64,000 nt of DNA from Xanthostigma xanthostigma (lineage: Eukaryota > Arthropoda > Insecta > Raphidioptera > Raphidiidae), in assembly GCA_963575645.1 (NCBI GenBank), contig OY754468.1, positions 11,346,001 to 11,410,000 on the forward strand. Reading direction: 5' to 3'. The stretch's first letter is position 1; every line of letters begins with the position of its first letter. This document shows positions 10,574-23,100 of the stretch, in pieces. The notes under the pieces were generated by a model, which was not told the origin of the DNA, ran no database searches, and saw only the letters and a program-made list of their open reading frames with translations. The position numbers and the translations under genes are program-made.

Positions 10574-11925
10574 CACAGGCCTGCATTTTTTAACACTTTG
10601 AAAGTTGATTTAAAAATTTTAACTGTTTTGTGATAATTGGGTAGCACTGATTTCAAATCTGCTTTTAGTTTTTTTGTATCACGTAAGGTTATTTTAAACC
10701 AGCAAAATCAAGAAATTTAGAAAAACACGATTTATTTCATTATTTTATAAGCTAGTTTTATAACATATTAAAGAGAAAATAACAAAAACATACAATATAT
10801 AGACATTGAAACTATTTGGAATAGTCGTTTATTCTTTACGCTTCTTAAAAACCGTTTTCTTTTTTCAGAAAAGTTTTTTCTGTCATATTCAGCTAAAGGA
10901 AGATCTCTCCTCAATGTCCAACAGTAATCGGCCATCATTTTTGTGTCCCAGCGCCCCTGGTATCTTTTTTCCATCTCTTTAATATCTTGATGAAATCTTT
11001 CACCTTGCTCTTCACTCACGTCCTCAAGATTTTCCGGGAAATAGTGCAAATGGGAATGTAAAAAATGAATTTTTATGCTCATATTGCAACCAAGAATCCT
11101 GAATTTTTACAGCATATTTTCAAAGATCTCAACATAGTTTGTGTCTTTATAATTCCCTAGAAATTTATGTACAACTTCATTAAAAGCATTTCATCCATGT
11201 TTTTCCTTATCTTCCATTACATTTTCAAATTCTCTATCCTTTCATCAAGCTCTTAATCTGCGGCCCTACAAAGATTCCCTCCCTTAATTTTGCCTCTGAC
11301 AGAGCCGTAAATGTGTTACACAAATATTTAAAACAATTTCCTTCTTTATTTAATGTCTTAACAAATTGTTTCATAAGTCCAAGTTTTATGTGAAGTGGTG
11401 GAAGTAAAACTTTTTTAGGGTCAATTAGACTTTCGCGATTTCATTTTTGTTTCCAGGTGTTAAAATCTCTCTTTATGGCCAGTCTCTTTCTATCAAATGC
11501 TGTTCTCGGTTCCTGCTATCCCACTCGCACAGGAAACATGGAAATTTAGTAAATCCAAGATAAGGCCAAAAATTTTTAGATCTCCACACAATTCCCAGTT
11601 GTGATCTTTATAAATTACCATAAATATAGCAATTAATACATTTAATAAAAGGATTTACCTCAGGTAATGACAGTCTACTTAATAAATTTCTTGAAAAGTA
11701 CCACATAAAATCATTTTGGGGTTAATACCTAGAATTTGATGCACTAAATTTATTTTAAAATGTATTACGCTTATTATAAGATTTTTTTAATATTTTTTCT
11801 TTTTTTTTTGGGAAAAATAAAATTCTGCGGGTGATAGAGCCCAATGGTATTTTAATTAGTTATTTCTATATAAAAACTGAGCTTAACAAACAAAAATCAC
11901 GTCATCACTTTCATGCAGGCCTGTG
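10574..11925. mobile_element. TIR element of unassigned superfamily
   Basis: CACAGGCCTGCA (10574-10585) faces TGCAGGCCTGTG (11914-11925). TTA precedes the left end and TTATTA follows the right end, so a 3-bp TTA duplication with slippage is possible. The interior holds the broken gene at 10768-11575. The superfamily is not determined from the ends alone. Confidence 0.7.
10768..11575 (-). pseudogene. Broken gene of an uncharacterised multi-copy arthropod protein family
   Basis: The open part (11082-10768, 104 codons) contains HFLHSHL, EEQGERFHQDI and MADYCWTLRRD. Upstream on the same strand, in frames broken by stops, I read FTKFPCFLCEWDSR near 11560, a PPLHIKLGLMKQFVK-type segment near 11400-11350 and a KLREGIFVGPQI-type segment near 11290. 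These match in order a family I know as uncharacterised proteins present in many copies in arthropod and other animal genomes. Its function is unknown to me. Several frameshifts and stops separate the pieces, so it is not functional. Its position between matching terminal repeats suggests that the protein belongs to the mobile element or was carried by it. Confidence 0.6.
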
Positions 11926-12142
11926 TTATTACCTGTCAGAACTCCTATGCTCAAAATTTGCCTACCTTATCATAATGCCCTAAAAATTTCTTCATTCGCC
12001 CATTGCTATTGAATGGAAGTTGAAAAACTGTAGAAAATAACGGAAAGTGTATGGTAGAAGGAAAATAGTAATGATGCGAATGTCGTCTGTTAAGACATAA
12101 AGTCGAGAAACGGACGTTAAACGCATTATTATTATTAGTTAT

Positions 12143-12448
12143 TAATTATGTTCTACCAAGTTCCGAGTGAAAAAATCAGTGCAAAATATAATAGCGTAAA
12201 TATTGTTTAAACAATGTAAATACATCTCCCCTCCCAAAGGTTTCTGATGAAAAACAAAATTTAAAAAAATCATCAAAATCGAAACTGTTCTTGAGGACTT
12301 AAGAATATTGCTTGTTTTTAGGTATTCATTGACGCGACGACCAACCCGGAAAGGGTGTTCATCCAACGGTCACTGCAGATTAATTGATAAATCAATCAAC
12401 GTGAAATTGTTTAGATCCCGACGGTCTATATAATATTTTTGTTTTGCA
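12143..12448. other. No recognisable gene
   Basis: Nothing recognised between two SINE copies. Confidence 0.4.
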
Positions 12449-12868
12449 ATAATAATTATAATAATGTATTTAACGTCCGTTTCTCGACTTTGTGTCAAAA
12501 CAGACGCCATTCTCACAATCACTATTTTCCATCTACCACCCATCCCGTTATTTTCTCCATTTAGAACTTCAACTCGCAATGAGCGACTGAAGGAATTTTT
12601 TAGGAAATTGGGATAAGATAGGCAACTTTTAAGCATCAGAGTTTGACAGGTAATCGGCCGTGTTCTGGAATAAGGAACCTTCTCAATATTTATCCGGAAT
12701 TATTGAGGGAAACCGTGGAAAACCTCAACAAGATGGTCAGTACCGAAATTACCGTTTCTCGACGAGAGGCGGTAGGAAGAACTCCCTGCCACGTCTGCCT
12801 CCGCCGGGATTGAAACCCGGTAACTCCCGAATGCGAGTCTAGTGCTCTCACCACCACGGTAATGTGTT
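12449..12868 (-). mobile_element. tRNA-derived SINE
   Basis: Minus-strand copy with an (ATT)n-type tail at 12449-12470, the body block TTTCTCGACTTTGTGTC, and the head at 12795-12866 with GGATTGAAACCCGG in place of the usual B box. The damaged B box suggests that it is silent. Confidence 0.7.
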
Positions 12869-13404
12869 TATAATATTTCGATAGTTTTAGTGTGTTCGAA
12901 ACTAGTATTTCTCGCGAGATTTCTGGAGTTTTTGGATATTTTGTACGATACCCAGATTGGATAATGAATTTTAGTCTGTCTGTGTTTCATTGACACATCC
13001 CCGCCGTTATATAACCCGGAGTTCGGTACTCGTACTGTGTACTTGTATCCAACTATATGTAGAATGTTGGTGTGCAGCAATAACCGCCGTGGGCAGGGAC
13101 AAATTCACTCCAATTATATCGGTTGTAGCTACAATAAATGTTGTGTGTCTCTTCCCGGAGGAATAAGCATCGCTTTAAATTACTGTCCGCTTTGTAACTA
13201 TGTACACAATATGCATAGCGTTTCGTATACAGCATGATCCAAAACTATGCGTACTTCAGTTAAAAAATGATTCCAAATATTTTTTTGGATTCCGGCTTGT
13301 ACGCCGTGGATACATTGGTATTATGATCAAAATAGTGTGTGGGCTTTCACGGCCAGTCTTCTTTCAAATCTTCTTGGTTTCGAGGATTGTAGGACGGATT
13401 TCTA
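12869..13404. other. No recognisable gene
   Basis: Short overlapping frames on both strands at 13037-13237 are chance frames. A block at about 13345-13400 is an inverted, diverged match to the repeat that follows. Confidence 0.35.
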
Positions 13405-13515
13405 CTTGATGTTTCGTCTACAACTCCGGTAGACATTATCAAAGCGAGGTGGCAGCGGGCGATGTGTCCTTCTAGGCACGGCCACATCACGTTTGATAAT
13501 GTCTACCGGAATTGT
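13405..13515. repeat. Inverted repeat with hammerhead-like flank
   Basis: GGTAGACATTATCAAAGCGAGG at the left is mirrored by CACGTTTGATAATGTCTACC at the right. Read on the minus strand the left arm gives GATAATGTCTACC, a loop, then GTAGACGAAACATC. This resembles the stem II to GAAA part of the other Penelope-like blocks, but the CUGANGA box is not canonical. Confidence 0.4.
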
Positions 13516-13872
13516 AAACGGAAGGGCAGATAGAAAGACCAATGGACCACGGCCTTCAAGCCCGGAAACCAACAAGATTTGGAAGAACATCAGAAACCCC
13601 ACATACTTGGATAAAAATAAATTCTTTCGATCATAATTTTGATGCGGGACACATTTTTCGGAACAAATCATCAAAGAACCAGAATAATCTAACGGAATTG
13701 TAAACGGAAGGGTAGATAGAAAGACCAATGGACCACGGCCTACAAGCCCGGAAACCAACAAGATTTGGAAGAACATCAGAAACCCCACATAGTTGGATAA
13801 AAATAAATTCTTTCGATCATAATTTTGATGCGGGACACAGTTTTCGGAACAAATCATCAAAGAACCAGATTA
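13508..13872. repeat. Two-copy tandem duplication, 186-bp period
   Basis: Copy 1 spans 13508-13693 and copy 2 spans 13694-13872, both starting GGAATTGTAAACGGAAGG, with a few substitutions. The long minus-strand frame (13860-13402) exists only because the duplicated unit stays in frame; the repeated peptide has no recognised domain. Confidence 0.85.
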
Positions 13873-14059
13873 TACACTGACGTACAAAAAAAGGTTATCT
13901 TAATTTGTTGGTTAAGTTTTAGGCTTCATAACTTTTTGATGTGAAAAACCTGCGGCGCGTTTGGGTGGGAGTAAAAAAGTGCAACTGGTGCGACACTTTT
14001 ATGGGACGATGTTTCATAAGAGGTCGTTACGTTTGTGTACGTTAGACATGACTTTAGTC

Positions 14060-14337
14060 GAAGGCGACATCAAGATAACAGAACGAAATTTAGTTACTAG
14101 TTTAGAGAGTGCAAATTTTGTGAGTTTGTGTATATGCGGAGGATACTCTCCGAAACGACTCATCCGATTTCAAATTTTGTTTTCGCCAATATTTAGAACG
14201 GATCTTCAGGATGAACGTAGGCTATATATTATCGTGTTAAAACAAAAGCGCTCTTCGTGGAAACCAATTTTGCAACGTAAGTCGACGAAAAAACTGTGGC
14301 AATCTACAAATTCGGGCGAAGCCGGACCGGCCCATTA
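14060..14337 (+). mobile_element. Helitron family 3, 3' part
   Basis: It ends TCGGGCGAAGCCGGACCGG then CATTAG. The preceding AATTTTGCAACGTAAGTCGACGAAAAA block matches, in opposite orientation, the family 3 copy at 43530-43995. The 5' end is not identified. Confidence 0.55.
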
Positions 14338-14465
14338 GTGGTACATAAACCATATAACGATTCTGGAATAACAGAGAGTGACTCATATTTTTGCTTAATG
14401 GAGAGGTGAAGGAATGAATTCCCGTCCGGCGTCCCACGCATAAAAACTATGCCGCTTATATCACA

Positions 14466-14790
14466 CTAGCGGTCCCGTCCAGTTTCAACCAGGTGCAAAA
14501 GAACGAATGGGGAAGGGAGAGCTTGTGAATGTACGACCTAATATTGATATGTTACTAGTTACGGCATTTCACCTGAATAGAAGCTATTTTTGAGATACAT
14601 TTTGCAACATTTTTCATTGATGCTCCGCTCCTATTGGTCGTAGCGTGATATTATATAGCCTATAGCCTTCCTTGATAATTGAGCTATCCAACAAAAAAAT
14701 GTTTTTCAATTTGAACCAGTAGTTCCTCAGATTAGCGCGTTCAACCAAATAAACAAACAAACAAACTTCAGCTTTATATATTAGCATAGA
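14466..14790 (-). mobile_element. Helitron family 1, internally deleted copy
   Basis: Minus-strand 5' end TCTATGCTAATATATAAAGC at 14790, followed by repeated TTTG and GCGCTAATCTGAGGAAC. The 3' end is a GGTTGAAACTGGACGGGACCG hairpin region and CTAG at 14466. The tRNA-Lys carried by relatives is deleted, leaving only its outer few bases (about 14519). Confidence 0.75.
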
Positions 14791-15299
14791 TACCTACTGC
14801 AGATTGTGCCGTATAAGTTTACGAACCACTATATTCAGAATCACCCTTGTTGCAAGGTTAACACAATAAATATCGATTAGTTAGTGATCGATATGCAAAC
14901 ATACTATTTTATACAGGTACAATTCGTACCGGGTGTTCTTTTTTTGACAGCTCGAAATGAGAATTGGACGCACACGTGCATTCGCCTGTGGGCTAATCAA
15001 CCATTCCCCATACCCAGAGTGATTCACAAGTACGCCCATGAAGCAATTCCCGTCAAAATCGAAAAAAAAATACGAGTTCTGTTTGAAAACTTATTATTTT
15101 TCGCGTCGTAATTGATTTGAGAAGATTGGGAGAAATAATAAGCTTTTAAATACGTTTATATTAGCTTGCCTGTATGTAAGTAAAGGAATCTTTCAGCGTA
15201 ATTTTGACCAATTTCAAGAAGTCCGATTAACTTGAAAATTTGCACACGTGTCAAGGGCCGAAGACAATATATAAAAAAAATTGTTTGTTATTAATTTTT
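14791..15299. other. No recognisable gene
   Basis: The frame at 14884-15111 has no recognised domain. Confidence 0.35.
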
Positions 15300-15715
15300 C
15301 ATTAATATTTCGATAATTCAAACTCCATTCTATTAAAAATAAGTAGATATACTAATTAATTTTTATATTTTTTAGATTATTTCTGAATAAGATCCAAATC
15401 CGGATCGAAACGTCATCTAGTGAAATATTAATTAGTAATTTTATTATTTTTGTCAATATATAGTCTGAAAAAAATTGGTCGATAATTTTATTTATTTGAA
15501 GAGTTCTATTCAGATGTTATTCAAAGATTTGTTCAATACAATTATGTCGTTATGAGACTAAAAATTAAGAAAATAAATTATACAATAAATAAAATTATCG
15601 ACCAATTTTTCAGACAGAAATTGGTAAATAAAATTATCGACCAATTTCTGTCTGAAAAATTGGTCGATAATTTTATTTATTGAAGAATTCTAATCAGACG
15701 TTAATCAAAGATTTA
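15300..15715 (+). mobile_element. Penelope-like fragments
   Basis: A hammerhead-like core on the plus strand at 15383-15413 has CTGAATA in place of CTGAAGA but keeps the GATCC/GGATC stem and GAAACGTC. A second short inverted unit follows at 15590-15710, with TCGACCAATTTTTCAGAC mirrored by GTCTGAAAAATTGGTCGA. Confidence 0.5.
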
Positions 15716-16680
15716 AAATAAATTATAGTTTAAAAAAACTAAAAAAACACGCTTTAATAGCAAACCGAACTAAAAAAATAAAAAATAATTCAATTATAGT
15801 AAAAAATCGCGGGGAGTCAATTACTATATTTTCATTATAATTCTAATTTTATAAATAGCTATCAATGAAATAATTGTAACATTTAATATCAAGCACTCCC
15901 CGCTTCTTTACTATAATTAAATTATTTTGTTAATAACTATTTTCTACATTTTAGTCCGCTTAGCTATTAAAGCGTGTTTTTTTAAAAAAAATTTAAACTA
16001 TATTTTTTTATATCATATCAATTGTATAATGTAATGATTGGTCGGGTTTTAATTTAGTTCTTTGATTTATTTTTAGATCATTTAAATAAAAGCTTGTTTT
16101 AAAAATGTTTTTTCTTTACTATATTAACTTTATTCTAGTTCAAAAATGCGTTTAAATGATTTGACATCAACAAACATTGAAAGATATCCGACGGGTTAAT
16201 TATTTTTGACAGAGCAGCGCGTGCCTACATACTGCTGTTTACACACAAGCGCGCAGCTGATTGTATCATATTCGTGTTGCGAAGAAAGTAAATAGAGAGA
16301 CACAAAATGCGGTTGCAGTGTAAACAAAACTTGAGGTGAGGGTCAAAGAGAGGGAGACGGGGGAAAGCTAGTGGGGGAGGAGGCGGCGGTTAGGGAGACG
16401 GACGAGACTAATGACATGATTACCCTGATAAAGGGCGTTATTAACTGACCCGCGACCGACTGGCCATTAGCACTGATACGGACGCGGAAACCCCACATCC
16501 AAATTCACACAGCGCGTTCTGCCAGCATACAGTTATATGGCGGGTTGCAGAAAACACTGTCAGAAAATCTCAGTAAGTCCATTTTCACCGAACTTAAGTA
16601 TAGTCCAGGTAGCAGTGAATTTTTTTTGTGCTTATTTTTCCAGTCGGTGAATATAAAATAGTTTGTTCGGATGGTGACAC
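15716..16680. other. No recognisable gene; degenerate inverted repeat
   Basis: About 15740-15800 (AAAAACACGCTTTAATAGC, ATTCAATTATAGTAAA) is mirrored at 15905-15985 (TTTACTATAATTAAATTAT, GCTATTAAAGCGTGTTTTT), a foldback element with eroded arms around CGGGGAGT..ACTCCCCG. A purine-rich patch lies at 16330-16410. Confidence 0.5.
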
Positions 16681-17420
16681 AAAACGACAATCTGTGAGTC
16701 TGGCTAAAATTTGCGGATGGGTTCACTAGATAAAAAAAAGACAAGTCCACTTATTTGCTCAGTCATAAATATTTGACATTGATTAAAGTGAATCATTTTA
16801 TTAATGGAAATAACAGTCTGGCACATCCCAAGTGGAGGAAAGTCAGACAGGCTGAAAATTTTCAGATGCAAAAATTTGACCGATTTTTGAAATCCGTAAC
16901 CCTTATTTTGCCATGCTTGAAATTTAACGTATCATTTGATACTATCATAAGCTATAATCAAAAGTAAGTCTGGCTGATTTACGAAATTGGCAAATGAGTC
17001 TGGCGGCATCTTGAAAATCGTAAAGATTACAAAATTTTTGTTCTTATTTTCTTCCGGATTTGAAAATTTGTCACATGATAAATAATACTATAATTTCGTA
17101 GAAAATACACGTCTGGTTGTCATTTACAATCACGAAAGCCCCGTCAGACTCACAAGTCAGATAGTTAAATGAGCGCGCCTGACGAGCGTTGGACGAGTCT
17201 GGCAAGGCTATCGGGATATTCCACATTAGCCAGACTATATTTGCAGCTGTAATTATAATATAAACTACTCGTATCATCTGACAAATATTTAGGACTGCGA
17301 AAATAAGGGCAATGGTTTTGATTATTTTTTTCCAATATTTTACCTGCCAGACATATTACCCATACTCGCAGATTAGCCAGACTATTTTTAGTGTATTTGC
17401 CATAAGGCACTTACACTATT
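16681..17420. repeat. Region with recurring GTCTGGC / GCCAGAC motif
   Basis: The heptamer GTCTGGC occurs on the plus strand near 16698, 16818, 16967, 16995 and 17194, and as GCCAGAC near 17228, 17346 and 17372, often within AGTCTGGCTA or TAGCCAGACT. Orientation flips from left to right, as in a large degraded inverted repeat. There is no coding evidence. Confidence 0.45.
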
Positions 17421-17514
17421 GGCGTCGGTGGGATGGCGGGACCTAGGGGTCGGACCAAAATTTCTCGACGTTTCATAGCTTTCTTAACACTTTGGCACCA
17501 TTTTTGGAAATGTT

Positions 17515-19720
<2,206 letters not shown>

Positions 19721-19734
19721 CCTCCCTTTCCTCC
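19721..19734 (-). other. Polypurine tract
   Basis: The sense strand reads GGAGGAAAGGGAGG immediately before the 3' LTR, the expected plus-strand primer site in reverse transcription. Confidence 0.8.
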
Positions 19735-20135
19735 AAAAGAAAAGGACGCAGGCCTTTTCTTGATACCTATGACACACAGGGTGAGAAAAACCAAAATTGT
19801 CAAGGAGAAGTTAATTGACACTCTGAGTTGTTATGCGTCCGACGGGTCCTGGAGCTATCGTCTCCGAATAAGTTCCGCAACATCATGGCCTAAAGGTGGA
19901 GACAGGCCAAAGAAAAAACGAACTTCGGTAGGATGGGTTGAAAAACACAGAGCCTGGTGTACAGGTGGACCCGCCGTCACAATTGGATCAGAGAATAGTC
20001 AAACTATCCCTCAGTTTAGATCTAATTGAGAAACAGCGAAATGGGGAAGCAAAATTATGCCGAACTGCCAGCGTACTGACAACGGCCTATCATAAGTAGC
20101 TATCTCGGACGTCACACTTACGAACGAAAATGGAT
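19735..20135. other. Gypsy 3' untranslated region
   Basis: It lies between the pol stop and the polypurine tract. The plus-strand frame at 19688-20029 is antisense to the element, starts inside the LTR, and has no recognised domain. There are no envelope features. Confidence 0.6.
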
Positions 20136-23100
20136 TCAGTCAAAAAGGTCCCAAACGGAGTCGTCACTTGCAAAATCCGGCGGAGCGGCGTCATTGTTGC
20201 GGTGGAGTGATTCGGCGTTGGACTTAGCAGAGCCAAATTCGTGGGACTCATCAGAGCCAGATTCGCTGGACTCATCAGAGCCAGATTCGCTGGATTTATC
20301 AGACTGGCTGTCTTCAACGTAAGGCTTCAGGTCCTTGACATGCCATCGGCCAACGGAGTGGCCATCTTCATGGTTCAACTCGTAGATGAGGGGAGAGATT
20401 ACCTTCGCAACGCGACAAGGAAGAAAGCGAGGGGCTAACTTGGATGAAAACCCATGGGGTCCGCTGGACAGAACGTAGTGTCGTTTCCAAACACGATCTC
20501 CAACAGCAAATCGCATAGCCGGTCGTTTACCTTTGTTGTAGCCCGTAGCTTGTCGGTCATAGGCGTCAGCCAGGTGCTGTCGCACTTGTTGATAGATTGC
20601 CGGGTGTTCTTGTAGCTGGCGGGCGTAGAATTCACTGGACCAGCTTAGCTCCACCACGTCTTGATCATCCAAATCGCCGTAATATCTTCCATTCAGAGGT
20701 ACAAAGCGTCCAAAATTGAGAAAGGTCGGTACAAAACCCGTAGACTCATGGACAGCTGTTCGCAGAGCAAACCCGATATGCGGTAGAACCTTATCCCACT
20801 CATGATGATTAGCATCCGATAAATAGGACCTAACAGCTGTCCCGATACTGCGATTAACACGTTCCACAAAGTTCGCCTGAGCGTGGTACTTGGCGACATA
20901 CCAATGCTTAGTGCCGTAAGTCGCTAGCAGACTCTGGATGATTTTTGCGGTGAATTCGGTACCATTGTCGGTCAATAAAATTTGCGGTGCTCCATACATT
21001 AGGAAAACCTCATCTTCTAGGTAGGAAGCGATAGAGCGGCCATCCGCTCGCTTTAACGGTTTCATTAACGTAAACTTAGTAAACCAATCCACTACGACTA
21101 AGACGAATCGATAACCAGCCTTGGTTTTAGGTAAGGGTCCGAGAATGTCGCAGCCCACTAACTGCCATGGGAATTTAATTTGTTTGGGCTGACCCATAAA
21201 TCCGGGGCGAGCGGTATTTAACACCTTTTGGGCGGCACAGGTGCGACAACGCGAAACAAACTTAATGACGTCCATCCTCATCCGGGGCCAATAATATTGC
21301 TCCGAAAGGCGATATAACGTTTTGGCAATACCAAAATGACCAGCCGTGGGATTTGAATGTAATTGCTCCAAAAGATCACGTCGAGCGCGTTCAGGGACCG
21401 CGGTTTTCCACTCATCTTGGTTTGGTACTTGACCCAAAGCGGGTAAAAGACGTCTATATAGACGGCCATCTATGACACGCCAACGCTCGTATTCGTTGGG
21501 GTGTTGTTGAACAGAATGGATCATGCGCTGATACCACGGGTCGGCGTTACAAAGCTCATTGCTAAAATTAAGGGCGGAGATTTCGATCGGAGCTCGGGAG
21601 AGGGCATCAGGGACAACATGCATAGAGCCTTTCCTATGTTCGAAGATAACGTCATATTGTTGGATTCTTACGGCCCAGCGGGCCAGGCGACCAGACGGAT
21701 CCTTCAGATTCTGAAGCCAGAGTAGCGAATGGTGGTCAGTCAACACCTTGAAGTGAGTGCCTTCAACATACGGTCGAAATTTCTCAATTCCAAAGAGGAC
21801 AGCAAGGCATTCCTTTTCGGTAGTAGAATAATTACGCTCCTGCGCATTCAAGGTGCGACTGGCAAAGGCGACCGGGACATCAATACCATCGTCGTTGGCT
21901 TGAGTTAGCACGCATCCCAATCCGACGTCAGAGGCGTCGCTTTGTATAGTAAAAGGTTTATCGAAGTTCGGAGTAGCTAACACGGGGGCAGAAACAAGAG
22001 CTTGCTTAATAGCCAAGAAACATCGTTCGGCCTCATTATTCCATTCGATTTGTTGGCCCTTCTTACGTCGTTTGATAAGTTGTGTAATAGGCGCAGTCAG
22101 AGATGAAAAGTGAGGAATGAACCTCCGGTACCAAGAACACAGGCCTATAAATCGTTTAACTTCGGTAGTGGTGGTAGGTCGGGAGTAGTTCAACATGGCC
22201 GACACTTTATCGGGGTCAGTACGAAGGCCCCGCTTATCGACAACGAAACCAAGAAACTTAAGGGAGGGGCGGCAGAATGAACATTTGGGTAGATTAATAG
22301 TAAGATTAGCTTTTTTGAAACGAGACAACACTTCGCGCAACACGTCGATATGCTTCTCAAAAGTAGGTGTGGCCACGATGATATCATCTAAATATACAAA
22401 TACGAAAGGTTCCAGTTCGGGACCGAGAACACTATCCATTAGTCGCTGTTGAGTTTGAGGCGCGTTACGGAGGCCAAAAGGCATGACATCAAATTCAAAC
22501 AGACCGCGACCAGGAACCGAAAAAGCGGTCTTTTCACGAGAGGTAGGCGATAACGGTATTTGCCAGAAAGCGGACTTGAGGTCGATACTAGTAAGGAATT
22601 TGGCTCCCGCCAACATGCTAAGGATGTGGTTAACCAGGGGTAAAGGGTAAGCGTCAGGTTTGGTAACGGAATTCAATTTACGACCGTCGAAACAAAATCT
22701 CAACTCCCCATTGGGCTTTTTCACCAATAATACGGGTGAGGTCCAGGGGCTAGTAGAAGGCTTGACAACCTTCAGGCTTAGCATATTGTCAAGTTCTTTA
22801 TTAAGATGTCTCATCATGTAAGGGGACAAAGGATATTGTCGCTGTTTAAGGGGGGTCGAATCTCCAGTATCGATAACGTGTTCGATTAACGGGGTACGCC
22901 CTAACTTATGACCGTCACGCCACGATATAGCTTGAAAACTGTTTATTACCGAAGTAAGTGTGGCCTGCTGAACATCAGAAAGGTCGGCACGATCACTAAT
23001 TGCCTGTGTCGATTCTATTTTGCAATAGGGATTACCTAGCTTCGGCACGGGAAGATCATAGGAATTATTTTTAAAATCCACAGACACATTAAAGGCCTTC

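Larger units (their letters stand above)
10357..12142 (+). mobile_element. SINE split by a 1.35-kb TIR element
   Basis: The head and first half of the SINE lie at 10357-10573, ending in GGCCGATTA. The second half resumes at about 11929 with TTACCTGTCAGAACTCC and ends in (ATT)n at 12142. Between them lies the TIR element at 10574-11925. The break point matches the uninterrupted family sequence. Confidence 0.75.
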
